Positions 56,007 to 64,000 of a stretch of DNA of 64,000 nucleotides are shown in pieces (within the stretch, counting starts at the first letter, position 1; every line of letters begins with the position of its first letter). The DNA comes from a bacterium (GTDB lineage Bacteria > Hydrothermota > UBA3073 > JACQXS01 > JAQTXJ01), in assembly GCA_028716385.1 (NCBI GenBank), contig JAQUPX010000005.1:122415-186414 (forward strand). Direction: 5' to 3'. Position numbers and translations under genes: made by a program. Under the pieces are notes generated by a model that was not told the origin of the DNA, made no database searches, and saw nothing but the letters and a program-made list of their open reading frames with translations.

Positions 56007-56528
56007 TTACGCCTCATAAACTTCCCAATTTATGCAATGATTCTTTTTGTCTAAATAAATATTAAAATACCCATTCTCCTTATCAGTTTTTACCGGAATG
56101 TAGTTAATCGGTATGTCCGCCTCTTGCATATTCTTTGTTGCTTCTGCGGTTTTGATTATACTTTCAAATAAATCTTTTCTTATTTTTGTTAAAAGATTAT
56201 TGCTTGTTTTATACCCGTCTTTATTTATATTAATTCCCAAATCATTTACGAATTTACGAAAATAATTCAACCTGAATTCTTCTTTTTGCAAAAACAAATT
56301 CTTAACAAATCTTTCTCTTAATTCCTCCGTATCAAATTTCATTGTTAAATAGGGTGATTTTATGCAGTGTTTCCCTTCATAGTGCCCGGCGCAAGAAAGA
56401 GTTGTCCGGATTCCTCCACCTGAATTCAATTTTTTGATATACCGCCTTATCCCAATATCTATTTCCTTTATCGTGTCTTTATTTATTTCATAAGTCGTCC
56501 CGCCCGTATTTCTTTTATATCTGCTCAT
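56007..56528 (-). CDS. Hypothetical protein with SCAGH motif
   Basis: A 173-residue protein I do not recognise. It begins MSRYKRNTGGTTYEI. A conserved-looking block GGGIRTTLSCAGHYEGKHC (38-56), with Cys46, His48 and Cys56, is followed by PYLTMKFDTEELRERFV. The Cys/His set could bind a metal, and the block resembles short cysteine motifs of RNA-modifying proteins, but that is weak. The rest is helical and basic. There is no export signal. It stands alone between tRNA-Lys and a repeat-filled gap, so it may be a recently gained gene. Confidence 0.5.
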   Translation of the reverse strand: MSRYKRNTGGTTYEINKDTIKEIDIGIRRYIKKLNSGGGIRTTLSCAGHYEGKHCIKSPYLTMKFDTEELRERFVKNLFLQKEEFRLNYFRKFVNDLGININKDGYKTSNNLLTKIRKDLFESIIKTAEATKNMQEADIPINYIPVKTDKENGYFNIYLDKKNHCINWEVYEA

Positions 56529-56969
56529 ATTTCTATCTCCTCAAGTAGCTGTAACTTTTGAGTTTGTCAACCAAAAAACTTTACTGTTTTAATTTGATAA
56601 TTCCTCCGCCTCAGGCGGACTTGCCACAGGGCGTATTCATTTTCTAAAGTTCTTTTTTGTTCTTTGCGTGAGAATTTTTTTATTTGTTTTTCTCTCTGTT
56701 AATCTTTTAACTTTCAAACTTTTATTTTCTGTGTAATTCTGTTTTTTTCTGTGTAAATCTGCGTCCCAAAATTCTTTTGGTTTTTTGTTATCTTCTTTTC
56801 TGTGCCATTCTGTGAAATTCTGTGGCTAAAATTTTTTCTGTTCTCTGCGACCTCCTCTATTTTCTCTGTGATCTTTTATTGAGTTGTCTGTTTTGTCTGA
56901 ATTTTATTTGTTCTCTGTGGTTAAATTATCTTTATTAGTTGGACTTTTTTTCCGTAAAAAATTAAAATC
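56529..56969. repeat. gene-free spacer of prose-like repeats
   Basis: No gene. It holds one TCCGCCTCAGGCGGA palindrome (about 56608-56622) and about 300 bases of T-rich repeat text (AATTCTGTTTTTTTCTGTGT, GTGAAATTCTGTGGCTAAAA). Confidence 0.6.
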
Positions 56970-56996
56970 TTGACATATTACACTTCTTTTCATAAT
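56970..56996 (+). promoter_or_regulatory. promoter of the clostripain-like gene
   Basis: TTGACA (56970-56975), 15-nt spacer, CATAAT (56991-56996). A strong CAAGGAGGTAGT ribosome binding site precedes the ATG at 57040. Confidence 0.5.
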
Positions 56997-57039
56997 TTTA
57001 CCAACATATAACGTATTAACAATTTTACAAGGAGGTAGT

Positions 57040-59067
57040 ATGCGTAAGATGTTCTTTGTTGCGCTTTTTGTAATGGGTTATGTCTCCGCGGAAGCATCCA
57101 GAACGGCTATGCTTTTCTCGAAAGGACATAATTATCAAAATATAAACCGTACAAATACGTTCGTTCTTAAAGGCACGAAAGGCCCGGTAGATACCCTGAC
57201 GCCCGATTTGTTGCCGCCTTTTGATTGCTGGGGCACGGATGACAGGCAGGAATACGAAGCCACTATGTTTACTCCTACGAAAGCTTGCTCTATAATGGCG
57301 ATAATTCATGGCGTAAAGAGCGATACTGCGGCTTCAAAACCCTGTAGCTTGTTTATTTGGGACGATGTCCCGGGTGACATAGGTCCCAGATTGTTTAGCA
57401 CGGAAACTATGGCAATAGCAACCGATTCGGGAATATCCTTAAATATATTTCCATTGCCTTCCCCTGTTTATGTTACAGCCCCTTTCTGGGTTGGTAATTA
57501 CGAATGGGACACGCTGATGCCCACAACTGCTTATGATGCGATAAACAGTCTGCCTTCTGCTTATAATAATGATGGCGACTGGTATAGCGAAGATGTTGAT
57601 TATTTTCACGGAGTTATCGTAAAATATGATACTGTGACTATTCATAAAAAATGGACAATTCTTGTATATATGAACGGTGATAATGGAGCAGAATATAATG
57701 CTACAATTGATGTTAATAAACTCGAAGCAGGTATTGATACCTCTAAATATACCGTAGTCGTTCAATACGATAGAAATCCCGGATTTGATACTTCTAACGG
57801 GAACTGGACTTCTACCCGCAGATACCTTATCACTCCTGACCTTAATCCCGGTATGATAATTCGTTCGGAACTTAAATCGGACATCGGAGAAGTAAATATG
57901 GGCGACCCGAACTCTCTTGTTGATTTTGTTAGATGGGGCGTTCAGAATTACTCTGCAGATAATTATGCCCTTATCCTATGGGGAGGTCCCGCAGATGGTT
58001 GGTATAAAGGTGCAAAAAAATCCGCAATTAAAGGTACAAGCTATGACGAAACCGATGGTTTCTACATAGGTGTCGCGAGTGGAGAATATGGACGGGCAAT
58101 GGATAGCGTGAAAACTATTTTAGGCAAAAACCTTGATATACTTGCTAACGATGCTTCTTGTATGGGAATGCAGGAAGTCGCTTATGAAGTCAAAGACAAT
58201 GTAGATTTCTTTGTCGGTTCGGAATACTCCGTCCCTGAAGATGATTATCCTTACGACGAAATACTGGATTCGTTAACTGTAAATTACTCCGCTACTCCTG
58301 AAGAACTCGCAAATATAATGGTTGATAAATATACTAACTATTATAATGGTTACGCCGAAGCCACTCTCTCTTCCGTTTTACTCGATGATAAATTTGTTCA
58401 CCTTTCCAATTGTGTAGACTCCTTTGCAGTAAAACTTATGCAGGCAGGCGGAAGAACCAATGATGACATAGACAACGCAAGACAGTATACCGAAGAATAT
58501 TTTGAGACCCCGGATGCTCATATAGATTTATATGATTTCGCAGCTCACATTAAAGGAAAATCCGGCTTGTTATGGACGGCAAGAGATTGGGCTGATTCCG
58601 TTATGAATGCAGTGAATTCCGCAGTCATAAGAAAGGGAAGCGTTGGGTTTGACAGCTCTCACGGGATAGCGATTTATTATCCGTATGATGTGGAAGATTT
58701 GGATACTACGTATATGCAGTTGTCATTTACTCAGGATTTGCCCAATTGGTGGGATTTCATAAATGGCGATACGCTCGGTATGTCGGATAATCCAAAAATT
58801 CCGTACACTTTAACTTTGCTTTCTCCAATGCCAAATCCCGTATCTGCATACACTAATATGAGATATACTCTTCCCAATAAAACAAATATTTCTTTGCAGT
58901 TATTTGATTTAACGGGTAGATTAGTGAAGACTCTTTATTCCGGTGAACAAATCGCAGGTAATCATACTGTGAAACTGGAATCTTCCGGATTAAGTAAAGG
59001 AATATATTTCGTAACACTCAAAACCGGTACACTCACAAAAACTCAAAAACTCACAATCCTCAGATAA
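57040..59067 (+). CDS. Clostripain-family (C11) protein with T9SS sorting domain, probably lacking the catalytic His
   Basis: A 675-residue secreted protein. The signal peptide is 1-19. A beta-rich N-terminal domain lies at about 60-200. A C11 peptidase domain spans about 205-580: WTILVYMNGDNGAE, DNYALILWGGPADGWYKGA, ILANDASCMGMQEVAYEVKD (Cys374), GSEYSVPEDDYPYDEILDSL. The Por/T9SS domain at about 590-675 has ISLQLFDLTGRLVKTLYSGE and GIYFVTLKTG. In active clostripains the segment after LW reads N-H-G-x-G-W; here it is GGPADGW, so the catalytic His is missing although the Cys is kept. It may be a non-catalytic binder, or use another His. A strong terminator follows. Confidence 0.82.
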   Translation: MRKMFFVALFVMGYVSAEASRTAMLFSKGHNYQNINRTNTFVLKGTKGPVDTLTPDLLPPFDCWGTDDRQEYEATMFTPTKACSIMAIIHGVKSDTAASKPCSLFIWDDVPGDIGPRLFSTETMAIATDSGISLNIFPLPSPVYVTAPFWVGNYEWDTLMPTTAYDAINSLPSAYNNDGDWYSEDVDYFHGVIVKYDTVTIHKKWTILVYMNGDNGAEYNATIDVNKLEAGIDTSKYTVVVQYDRNPGFDTSNGNWTSTRRYLITPDLNPGMIIRSELKSDIGEVNMGDPNSLVDFVRWGVQNYSADNYALILWGGPADGWYKGAKKSAIKGTSYDETDGFYIGVASGEYGRAMDSVKTILGKNLDILANDASCMGMQEVAYEVKDNVDFFVGSEYSVPEDDYPYDEILDSLTVNYSATPEELANIMVDKYTNYYNGYAEATLSSVLLDDKFVHLSNCVDSFAVKLMQAGGRTNDDIDNARQYTEEYFETPDAHIDLYDFAAHIKGKSGLLWTARDWADSVMNAVNSAVIRKGSVGFDSSHGIAIYYPYDVEDLDTTYMQLSFTQDLPNWWDFINGDTLGMSDNPKIPYTLTLLSPMPNPVSAYTNMRYTLPNKTNISLQLFDLTGRLVKTLYSGEQIAGNHTVKLESSGLSKGIYFVTLKTGTLTKTQKLTILR

Positions 59068-59083
59068 CTATAATCTGTAAATA

Positions 59084-59120
59084 AAAAGGGGACAGGTTTT
59101 CACCTGTCCCCTTTTCTTTA
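59084..59120. terminator. bidirectional intrinsic terminator
   Basis: AAAAGGGGACAGGT (59084-59097), loop TTTC, ACCTGTCCCCTTTT (59102-59115): a perfect 14-bp stem with A/T tracts on both sides, between two convergent T9SS genes. Confidence 0.93.
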
Positions 59121-59177
59121 AATTACCCCGTCCTGTCGAAGATCTCGCCGCAGGCGGAGCGGTGGGTGTTGCAAAGA

Positions 59178-61331
59178 TTATTTCAATACTATTACTTTAC
59201 TCGTAACTGTTTGTTCTCCGGAAGTAAGCTTAACAAAATAAATTCCTCCCGTCAGGTTTTGCATATTTAATTCCAAATTATAACTTCCTGCTTTTTGTAT
59301 CCCATCCACAAGCTTTCGCACTTCTCTGCCGGAAATATCAAAAACCTTCAAATAAACTTTAGTTTTAGTAGGAAGTATGTAATTAATAGTTGTAGAGCCA
59401 ATAAACGGGTTTTTTAGTATTTTTAATTCCGCAATCCGCAATCCAAAATCCGCATTCTCCTCTATTCCTATATTATCTTTAAGTTCCAATACTTTCCCAT
59501 CATAGCATCCAACATATAGTATATGAGTGGAAGAATTTACCCATATGCCTCGTAAACCGGCTCCGATATTTACAGTAGTTATAACGGAATTCGTAATCCC
59601 GTTTATTACGGAAATGGTCCCGTCTCCTCCACAAACATAGATGTGATTAAGCAGGGAATCAATTCCTATGCCATTCGGATACATTCCTACGGTTACTACC
59701 TTTTCTATTGAATGCGTGACATTCTCTATTACATATAAATTGTTGTTCTCGTTGCTTGTAACATAAACATATCCCGTAATCGGGTTTACGGCAATTCCTG
59801 AAACTTCCTCGGGTATTTCTATTTCGTTCGTAACAACTTTTGAAGTCCCGTTCACTGCGTATATTGTGCCTTCTTGTTCCAGAGCATAAATGTAATTAGT
59901 ACGGGGATTAACACAGATTTCTCCTAAGTCCCAGGAATTAGTAAGTATGGAATCTGTACAGGAATCGGTAGCCCCGTCTATTACAATGATTGCACCTGCG
60001 GCATTAGAAAAATAAATGCGGTTGGTAGAAGTATTTACACATACGTCTGTTGCCCATCCGTAAGAGTTAGTTATGGTTTTTATAATGGAATCGTTGTCTC
60101 CATCTATTACCGGAATAGTCGGTGAATGACTGTTTGCAACGTAAACGTGGTTCGTTAAAGGGTTATAATCAACACCTGACAAGCCTCTGCCTAACCATGG
60201 CGCATATAAACTTGTTTTTAATGAGTCGTCTTCTATGATACATAGATTATCCGAATATAATGTAGTAAAATAAATTTTATTATTTACCGGCGCTACACAT
60301 ATATCATAAGGGAAAACTCCCAGGGAGATTGGTCTCTCCTTGTTATTTGTTGCGCCATCTATTACGTCTACCTGATTGTTTGAGCAATTTGCTACGTATA
60401 TTTTATTAGTTGTTATATCAATGGCAACGCTTTCCAGCCAGTAACTGTCTAAAGTCATATTTGTAATAACCGTATTTGTTGCGCCATCTATTACGGTAAA
60501 CTCATTGACGCTGTCCGGGTAGTATACGTTTTCTTGAGCAACGTATATGCGGTTAGTTACAGGATTAACTGCCATATATCTTGGTGATTCGCAAACCGGA
60601 ATGCTATCTACAAGCGTATTGGTTATGGCATTGATAACGTAAACCTTTGGATTATACTCACCTCCGGATACGTATATGTAATTAGACGTTGCATCAACGA
60701 CTACTTCTGTGGATTCACCCCCGACCGCAAAAATAGTGTCTATAACCGCATTAGTAGTCCCATCTATTATGTATAAGTTATAACCAAGAGCATATACAAC
60801 GTTTGTAATCAGGTTGATTGCGATACTGTGTGCTCCATATTGTAAAGAGTCTACAGCGATTACAGAATCTGTTGCTCCGTCTATGATATTAATAAAATCC
60901 TCTGAATAGTGTCCCACATAAATACGGTTGTTGTTAGGATTTACTGCGACTTCTGTCGGCATGCCTCCTACCGGTATGCTCTTGATAACCGTATTTGTAT
61001 TCCCATCAATAACGGAGACGGTTCCGGTGTTTTCATTTGCCACATATATTTTATTGGTGTTTTCATTTACGGCTATACTTGTTGGCTGGTCTCCTACAGG
61101 TATTGTAGTTATAACGGAATTGTTGTCCCCGTCAATTACCGAAACGTTGTTGCTTTGCCAGTTTGTAACATAAATGTGTTTGGTTGACGAGTTGACGGCT
61201 ATTCCCCACGGTATTAAACCGGATTCTTTAGGACCGATTGTTATGGTATCTATCGCATCTAACTGCGCCGAAACGTTTCTTGGAAAAACAACAAACAAAC
61301 TCGCTAGAAAAAGTATAATTAAGTTTTTCAT
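59178..61331 (-). CDS. YVTN-type beta-propeller surface protein with T9SS sorting domain
   Basis: A 717-residue protein. The signal peptide is 1-22 (ending RNVSA). About fourteen copies of a 42-residue repeat with the pattern GxxPTSIAVNENTNKIYVAN and VSVIDGNTNTVIxSIPVG are typical of YVTN beta-propeller (cytochrome-D1-like) surface proteins; two seven-bladed propellers would fit. A Por/T9SS domain follows (VYLKVFDISGREVRKLVDGI, GGIYFVKLTSGEQTV). The linker before it (NADFGLRIAELKILKNPF) looks repeat-derived. A long leader and a GGAGGGAAG ribosome binding site precede the ATG. Function: surface binding, ligand unknown. Confidence 0.83.
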   Translation of the reverse strand: MKNLIILFLASLFVVFPRNVSAQLDAIDTITIGPKESGLIPWGIAVNSSTKHIYVTNWQSNNVSVIDGDNNSVITTIPVGDQPTSIAVNENTNKIYVANENTGTVSVIDGNTNTVIKSIPVGGMPTEVAVNPNNNRIYVGHYSEDFINIIDGATDSVIAVDSLQYGAHSIAINLITNVVYALGYNLYIIDGTTNAVIDTIFAVGGESTEVVVDATSNYIYVSGGEYNPKVYVINAITNTLVDSIPVCESPRYMAVNPVTNRIYVAQENVYYPDSVNEFTVIDGATNTVITNMTLDSYWLESVAIDITTNKIYVANCSNNQVDVIDGATNNKERPISLGVFPYDICVAPVNNKIYFTTLYSDNLCIIEDDSLKTSLYAPWLGRGLSGVDYNPLTNHVYVANSHSPTIPVIDGDNDSIIKTITNSYGWATDVCVNTSTNRIYFSNAAGAIIVIDGATDSCTDSILTNSWDLGEICVNPRTNYIYALEQEGTIYAVNGTSKVVTNEIEIPEEVSGIAVNPITGYVYVTSNENNNLYVIENVTHSIEKVVTVGMYPNGIGIDSLLNHIYVCGGDGTISVINGITNSVITTVNIGAGLRGIWVNSSTHILYVGCYDGKVLELKDNIGIEENADFGLRIAELKILKNPFIGSTTINYILPTKTKVYLKVFDISGREVRKLVDGIQKAGSYNLELNMQNLTGGIYFVKLTSGEQTVTSKVIVLK

Positions 61332-61836
61332 CTTCCCTCCAATGTTTAAGTATTTATTCTCCCCTGTTATATTAAGTTTATGTTAATAATTTTACTACTT
61401 CACTATATCAATATTTTTATAACTTTAAACTTTTTATTTGTCAAGCCTAATCCTTACAAGGATTCAGGCAAAATGCTTCTACCCATTCTTTTCTGTGCCT
61501 ATTCGTGCTAATTCGTGGTTAATTTTTCTGTAATTTTAACTCTATAACTTTTCTGCTTTTTTATCTTTTTCTGTGCTCTCCTTGGACGGGTAATTTTTTG
61601 TTTTCTCTAATCTGTGTGTTTTCTTTTCTGTGATTTCTGTGTGATTCTGTGGCTATAATTTTTATTTGTTTTGTTCTCTGGGGACTTTGCTTTTCCTCTG
61701 TGTGTTCTACGGTTTTAAGTGGTTTTTTTCTTTCTTCTTTCGTGTTTTCGTGGTAATCTTTCTGTTTTTCTGTATTCCTTTTCTCTGTGCTCTCTGTGGT
61801 TGCTTTTTTCTTTCCTTTATAATTCCGTGCGGGATT
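61332..61836. repeat. gene-free spacer with promoter and prose-like repeats
   Basis: On the minus strand TTGACA (61444-61439), 17-nt spacer and TATAAA (61421-61416) form the promoter of the propeller gene, with a leader of about 78 nt. The rest to 61836 is T-rich repeat text (TTCGTGCTAATTCGTGG, TTTCTGTGATTTCTGTGTGA). No gene. Confidence 0.55.
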
Positions 61837-62973
61837 TCACTGTCCCTTATCAAGTTTAGCGATATTTGTTTTCGTTTTTTCAATCTCTGTTTTTATCCCC
61901 ATTTCAGTGAATAACGCAAGTGCCTTTTTATAACACTCTTTCGCTTCATTGATTTCCCCAAGCATCTTGTAAGTATTTCCTATATTTCCCCAGTCAGCCG
62001 CTTCATTCTTCTTGTTCCCCATTTCCCTGTTAATATCAAGGGACTTTTTATAATATTCCAATGCCTCGTCAAATTGTTGCAAATCATGATAGATATTTCC
62101 GATATTTCCTAAATCCTGCGCTTCGCCTTCCCTGTCTCCCAGTTCTTTATCAATTTCCATTGCCTTTGTATGATATTCCAGTGCTTTGTCCAATTCTCCA
62201 AGCATCCCGTAGATATTCCCGATGTTCCCTAATTGGTTTGCCGTGCCTTTCTTCTTGTTTATCTCTTTATGAATCTCAAGCGCTTTGTTATAATATTCTA
62301 ATGCCTTGTCCAGTTCTCCCTGTATACGATAAACAATTCCGATGTTTCCTAAATCCGCAGATTCGCTTTCTTTATCGCCTATTTCTCTGTCAATCTCAAG
62401 TGCCTTGTTGTGATACTCCAATGCCTTATCCAGTTTCCCTTGCTTCCAATAAACAAGGCCGATATTCCCTAAATACTCGGCTTCTCCTTTTTTATCCTTT
62501 GTTTCACTGCAGACTTTAAGGGCTTTGTTATAATATTCCAATGCCTTATCTAATGCACCTTCTCTCCAATAAATAATTCCAATATCTCCAAGATTAACTG
62601 TCTCACCTTTTTTATCTTTTATTTCTATTGCCATGTCCAGAGATTCTTTATAACTACCAAGCGCCTGATTTAATTTCCCTTGTTTGTAAAAACATAACCC
62701 GATAAGGCTGAGATAATTTACTTTCTTTTTGTTGTCCGCGCTAAAAGATAATTTACGAAAAATCTCAATCGCATCTTTCCATCGCCCCTCAATCATTGCC
62801 ATGACACCTTTCAATGTTTTGTATCCACTTAGTGTCTTGTCGGGAATTTTTAACTCTAATATATCGTCCAGCTTCTCATTTACTTCCTTAGACAATTTAT
62901 CGGTTTCTTTCACCCGAATCCGGAACAAAACGACAATAACTACTATTGCTAAAATTATTATACCCAAAACCAT
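61837..62973 (-). CDS. Membrane-anchored TPR protein
   Basis: A 378-residue protein. An N-terminal transmembrane helix spans 2-16 (LGIIILAIVVIVVLF), then a charged coiled coil. Seven TPR units of exactly 40 residues run from about 85 to 370 (for example LGNIGLVYWKQGKLDKALEY, HNKALEIDREIGDKESESAD). The repeats are so alike (LGNIGNIYGMLGELDKALEY) that recent unit duplication is likely. The type is kinesin-light-chain/TPR_12-like. It has a GGAGGAGACA ribosome binding site and a good promoter. Partners are unknown; it stands alone between repeat tracts. Confidence 0.82.
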   Translation of the reverse strand: MVLGIIILAIVVIVVLFRIRVKETDKLSKEVNEKLDDILELKIPDKTLSGYKTLKGVMAMIEGRWKDAIEIFRKLSFSADNKKKVNYLSLIGLCFYKQGKLNQALGSYKESLDMAIEIKDKKGETVNLGDIGIIYWREGALDKALEYYNKALKVCSETKDKKGEAEYLGNIGLVYWKQGKLDKALEYHNKALEIDREIGDKESESADLGNIGIVYRIQGELDKALEYYNKALEIHKEINKKKGTANQLGNIGNIYGMLGELDKALEYHTKAMEIDKELGDREGEAQDLGNIGNIYHDLQQFDEALEYYKKSLDINREMGNKKNEAADWGNIGNTYKMLGEINEAKECYKKALALFTEMGIKTEIEKTKTNIAKLDKGQ

Positions 62974-63000
62974 TTTATGTCTCCTCCACTACCATTTAGC

Positions 63001-63028
63001 TTTATAATGCCAAGTTTATTCTTGTCAA
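63001..63028 (-). promoter_or_regulatory. promoter of the TPR protein gene
   Basis: On the minus strand TTGACA (63028-63023), 16-nt spacer, TATAAA (63006-63001). Confidence 0.6.
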
Positions 63029-63614
63029 CTTTTAATTACTTCCACCCCCTTCTGCTTCTTTTCCTGTTTTTTGACTCTGAAACTTTCTGGTTTCTTTAAT
63101 CCTGCTTGCCTGCCGTTAGGTAGGGGATAAAATTCTTTTTGTTTTTTGTTCTCTGCGTTCTCAGCGACTCTGCGGTGAATATTCTTTGTTCTCTGCTATC
63201 TGTGTTCTTTTGTTCGTTTTTATCTGTTAATTTTGATATTTGATATTTAATTTTTTATATGTTTTTCTTCGTGCTTTTGTGGCAGGTTTTATTCTGTGTT
63301 ATTCTTTGTTATTCTGTGGGTATGATTTTCTCTTCTCTGTTTCTCAACTCTCAAGTTTTTTTCTGTGTTATTCTGTGTAAATCTGTGGCTAAAATGCTTG
63401 CTGTTATTCGTTTTTCACTCTACAACTTTCTGTTCTCTTTTATCCTGTTAATCCTGTCTTATTTTTGTATTTCTTTTTTTCGTGTTTTCGTGATATTTTG
63501 TTCGTTTTTATCTCTGTGCTCTCATTTGTTTAACTCTACTTTTGTTTGTTGTCTGTTTTTTTTAACTCTTTTTTCTCTGTGTGCTCTGTGGTTAATCTTT
63601 CTGTTTCCCACAAA
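63029..63614. repeat. gene-free tract of prose-like repeats
   Basis: About 590 bases of T-rich text built from phrases such as GTTATTCTGTGTAAATCTGT, TTTTTCGTGTTTTCGTG and CTCTGTGTGCTCTGTGG. It includes one GCCTGCCGTTAGGTAGGGG palindromic unit near 63110. No gene; long plus-strand frames through it are low-complexity translations (FFxxFLLF). Confidence 0.6.
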
Positions 63615-64000
63615 TTTTTATTGACTTTACTCCAAAACTTTTCGTTCTCAGTGTACTCTGTTTGTTCTCTGTGTCCTCTATAATTCCTGTCTGTTTCTGT
63701 TTTTTTTAACGTTATGACTTTCTCTTCTCTGTGGTCTCTGTGGTTGAGTTTTAGTGCTTTTTCGTGCTTTCGTGGCGAAGTCCCTATTTTTTTATTGACT
63801 TTACTCCAAAACTTTTCGTTCTCAGTGTACTCTGTTTGTTCTCTGTGTCCTCTATAATTCCTGTCTGTTCCTGTTTTTTAACGTTATGACTTTCTCTTCT
63901 CTGTGGTCTCTGTGGTTGAGTTTTAGTGCTTTTTCGTGCTTTCGTGGCGAAGTCCCTATTTTTTTATTGACTTTACTCCAAAACTTTTCGTTCTCAGTGT
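63615..64000. repeat. tandem direct repeat, period 172-174
   Basis: A unit beginning TTTTTATTGACTTTACTCC starts near 63615, 63789 and 63961, and runs off the window end. The first two copies are nearly identical, with the second 2 nt shorter in a T run (the spacing goes from 174 to 172). Each ends TTTTCGTGCTTTCGTGGCG. It is made of the same prose-like text as the other gaps. Confidence 0.85.

Noticed and set aside
61666..61914. Plus-strand hydrophobic 82-codon frame
   Set aside because: Translation of prose-like repeats; it overlaps the 3' end of the TPR gene.
63259..63624. Plus-strand 121-codon frame in the last kilobase
   Set aside because: A hydrophobic low-complexity translation of T-rich repeat text, with no ribosome binding site.
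63615..64000. CRISPR-like or satellite array
   Set aside because: The period of 172-174 with no spacer structure is a tandem duplication of repeat text.

Overview
The window is about 64 kb of AT-rich chromosome from a Gram-negative, outer-membrane-bearing bacterium. Two TonB-dependent receptors, LapA/LapB-like and LpxL-like envelope genes, a type IV pilus secretin and at least five proteins with type IX secretion (Por/T9SS) C-terminal sorting domains point to the FCB side of the tree. The mix (FISUMP domain, DUF4249-like lipoprotein beside a carboxypeptidase-regulatory TonB receptor, cyclic-2,3-diphosphoglycerate-synthetase-like GTPase, lone RnfB, repeat-filled intergenic DNA) fits an uncultivated lineage such as candidate division WOR-3/Stahlbacteria. 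That placement is inference.

Layout. 0-6.4 kb: membrane-protein tail, M50 protease, barrel protein + RnfB pair, DPG-synthetase-like GTPase, lapA-lapB pair. 6.7-12.8 kb (minus): pilO-pilP(AMIN fusion)-pilQ, a T9SS protein and two exported bactofilins. 13-24.2 kb: lipoprotein, GT39 glycosyltransferase, CcdA-like protein, DUF4249/TonB receptor pair, RRM protein with its terminator, radical SAM protein, lexA with a palindromic operator, BtuB-like receptor. 24.2-32 kb: tRNA-His, tRNA-Gly, secA, ACT protein, polyprenol-kinase-like protein, BamE-like lipoprotein, PD-(D/E)XK-like protein. 32-44.5 kb: tex, FISUMP protein, nitroreductase, an Omp28-like thioredoxin-fold protein with an in-frame UGA, methyltransferase behind a 19-codon leader ORF, cNBD and HD proteins, CCA-enzyme-like nucleotidyltransferase, T9SS repeat protein, toxin-antitoxin pair. 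44.5-54.7 kb: pyrF-pyrE, glyQ, GT2, lpxL-like, tRNA-Pro, merR-type gene, a three-gene zinc-ribbon/HEAT cassette and lon. 55-64 kb: a tRNA-Arg gene flanked by two broken copies and a GIY-YIG gene, tRNA-Lys, a clostripain-like T9SS protein, a beta-propeller T9SS protein, a TPR protein and a long gene-free repeat tract.

Most striking observations. (1) The Omp28-like gene reads from a good promoter and ribosome binding site through a UGA placed where the first Cys of a CxxC motif belongs, with a hairpin 3' of it that fits the bacterial SECIS pattern: a candidate exported, T9SS-sorted selenoprotein. (2) Several families of short palindromic repeats fill the intergenic DNA, nest in one another, and also sit in frame inside coding genes and inside tRNA-Arg pseudogenes. 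(3) Many minus- and plus-strand genes have a TTGACA/-10 promoter whose -10 box lies only 6-10 nt before the ATG with no ribosome binding site, suggesting leaderless mRNAs; for lexA this promoter carries a perfect 23-bp palindrome.

All functional calls come from reading motifs by eye; no database search was run.
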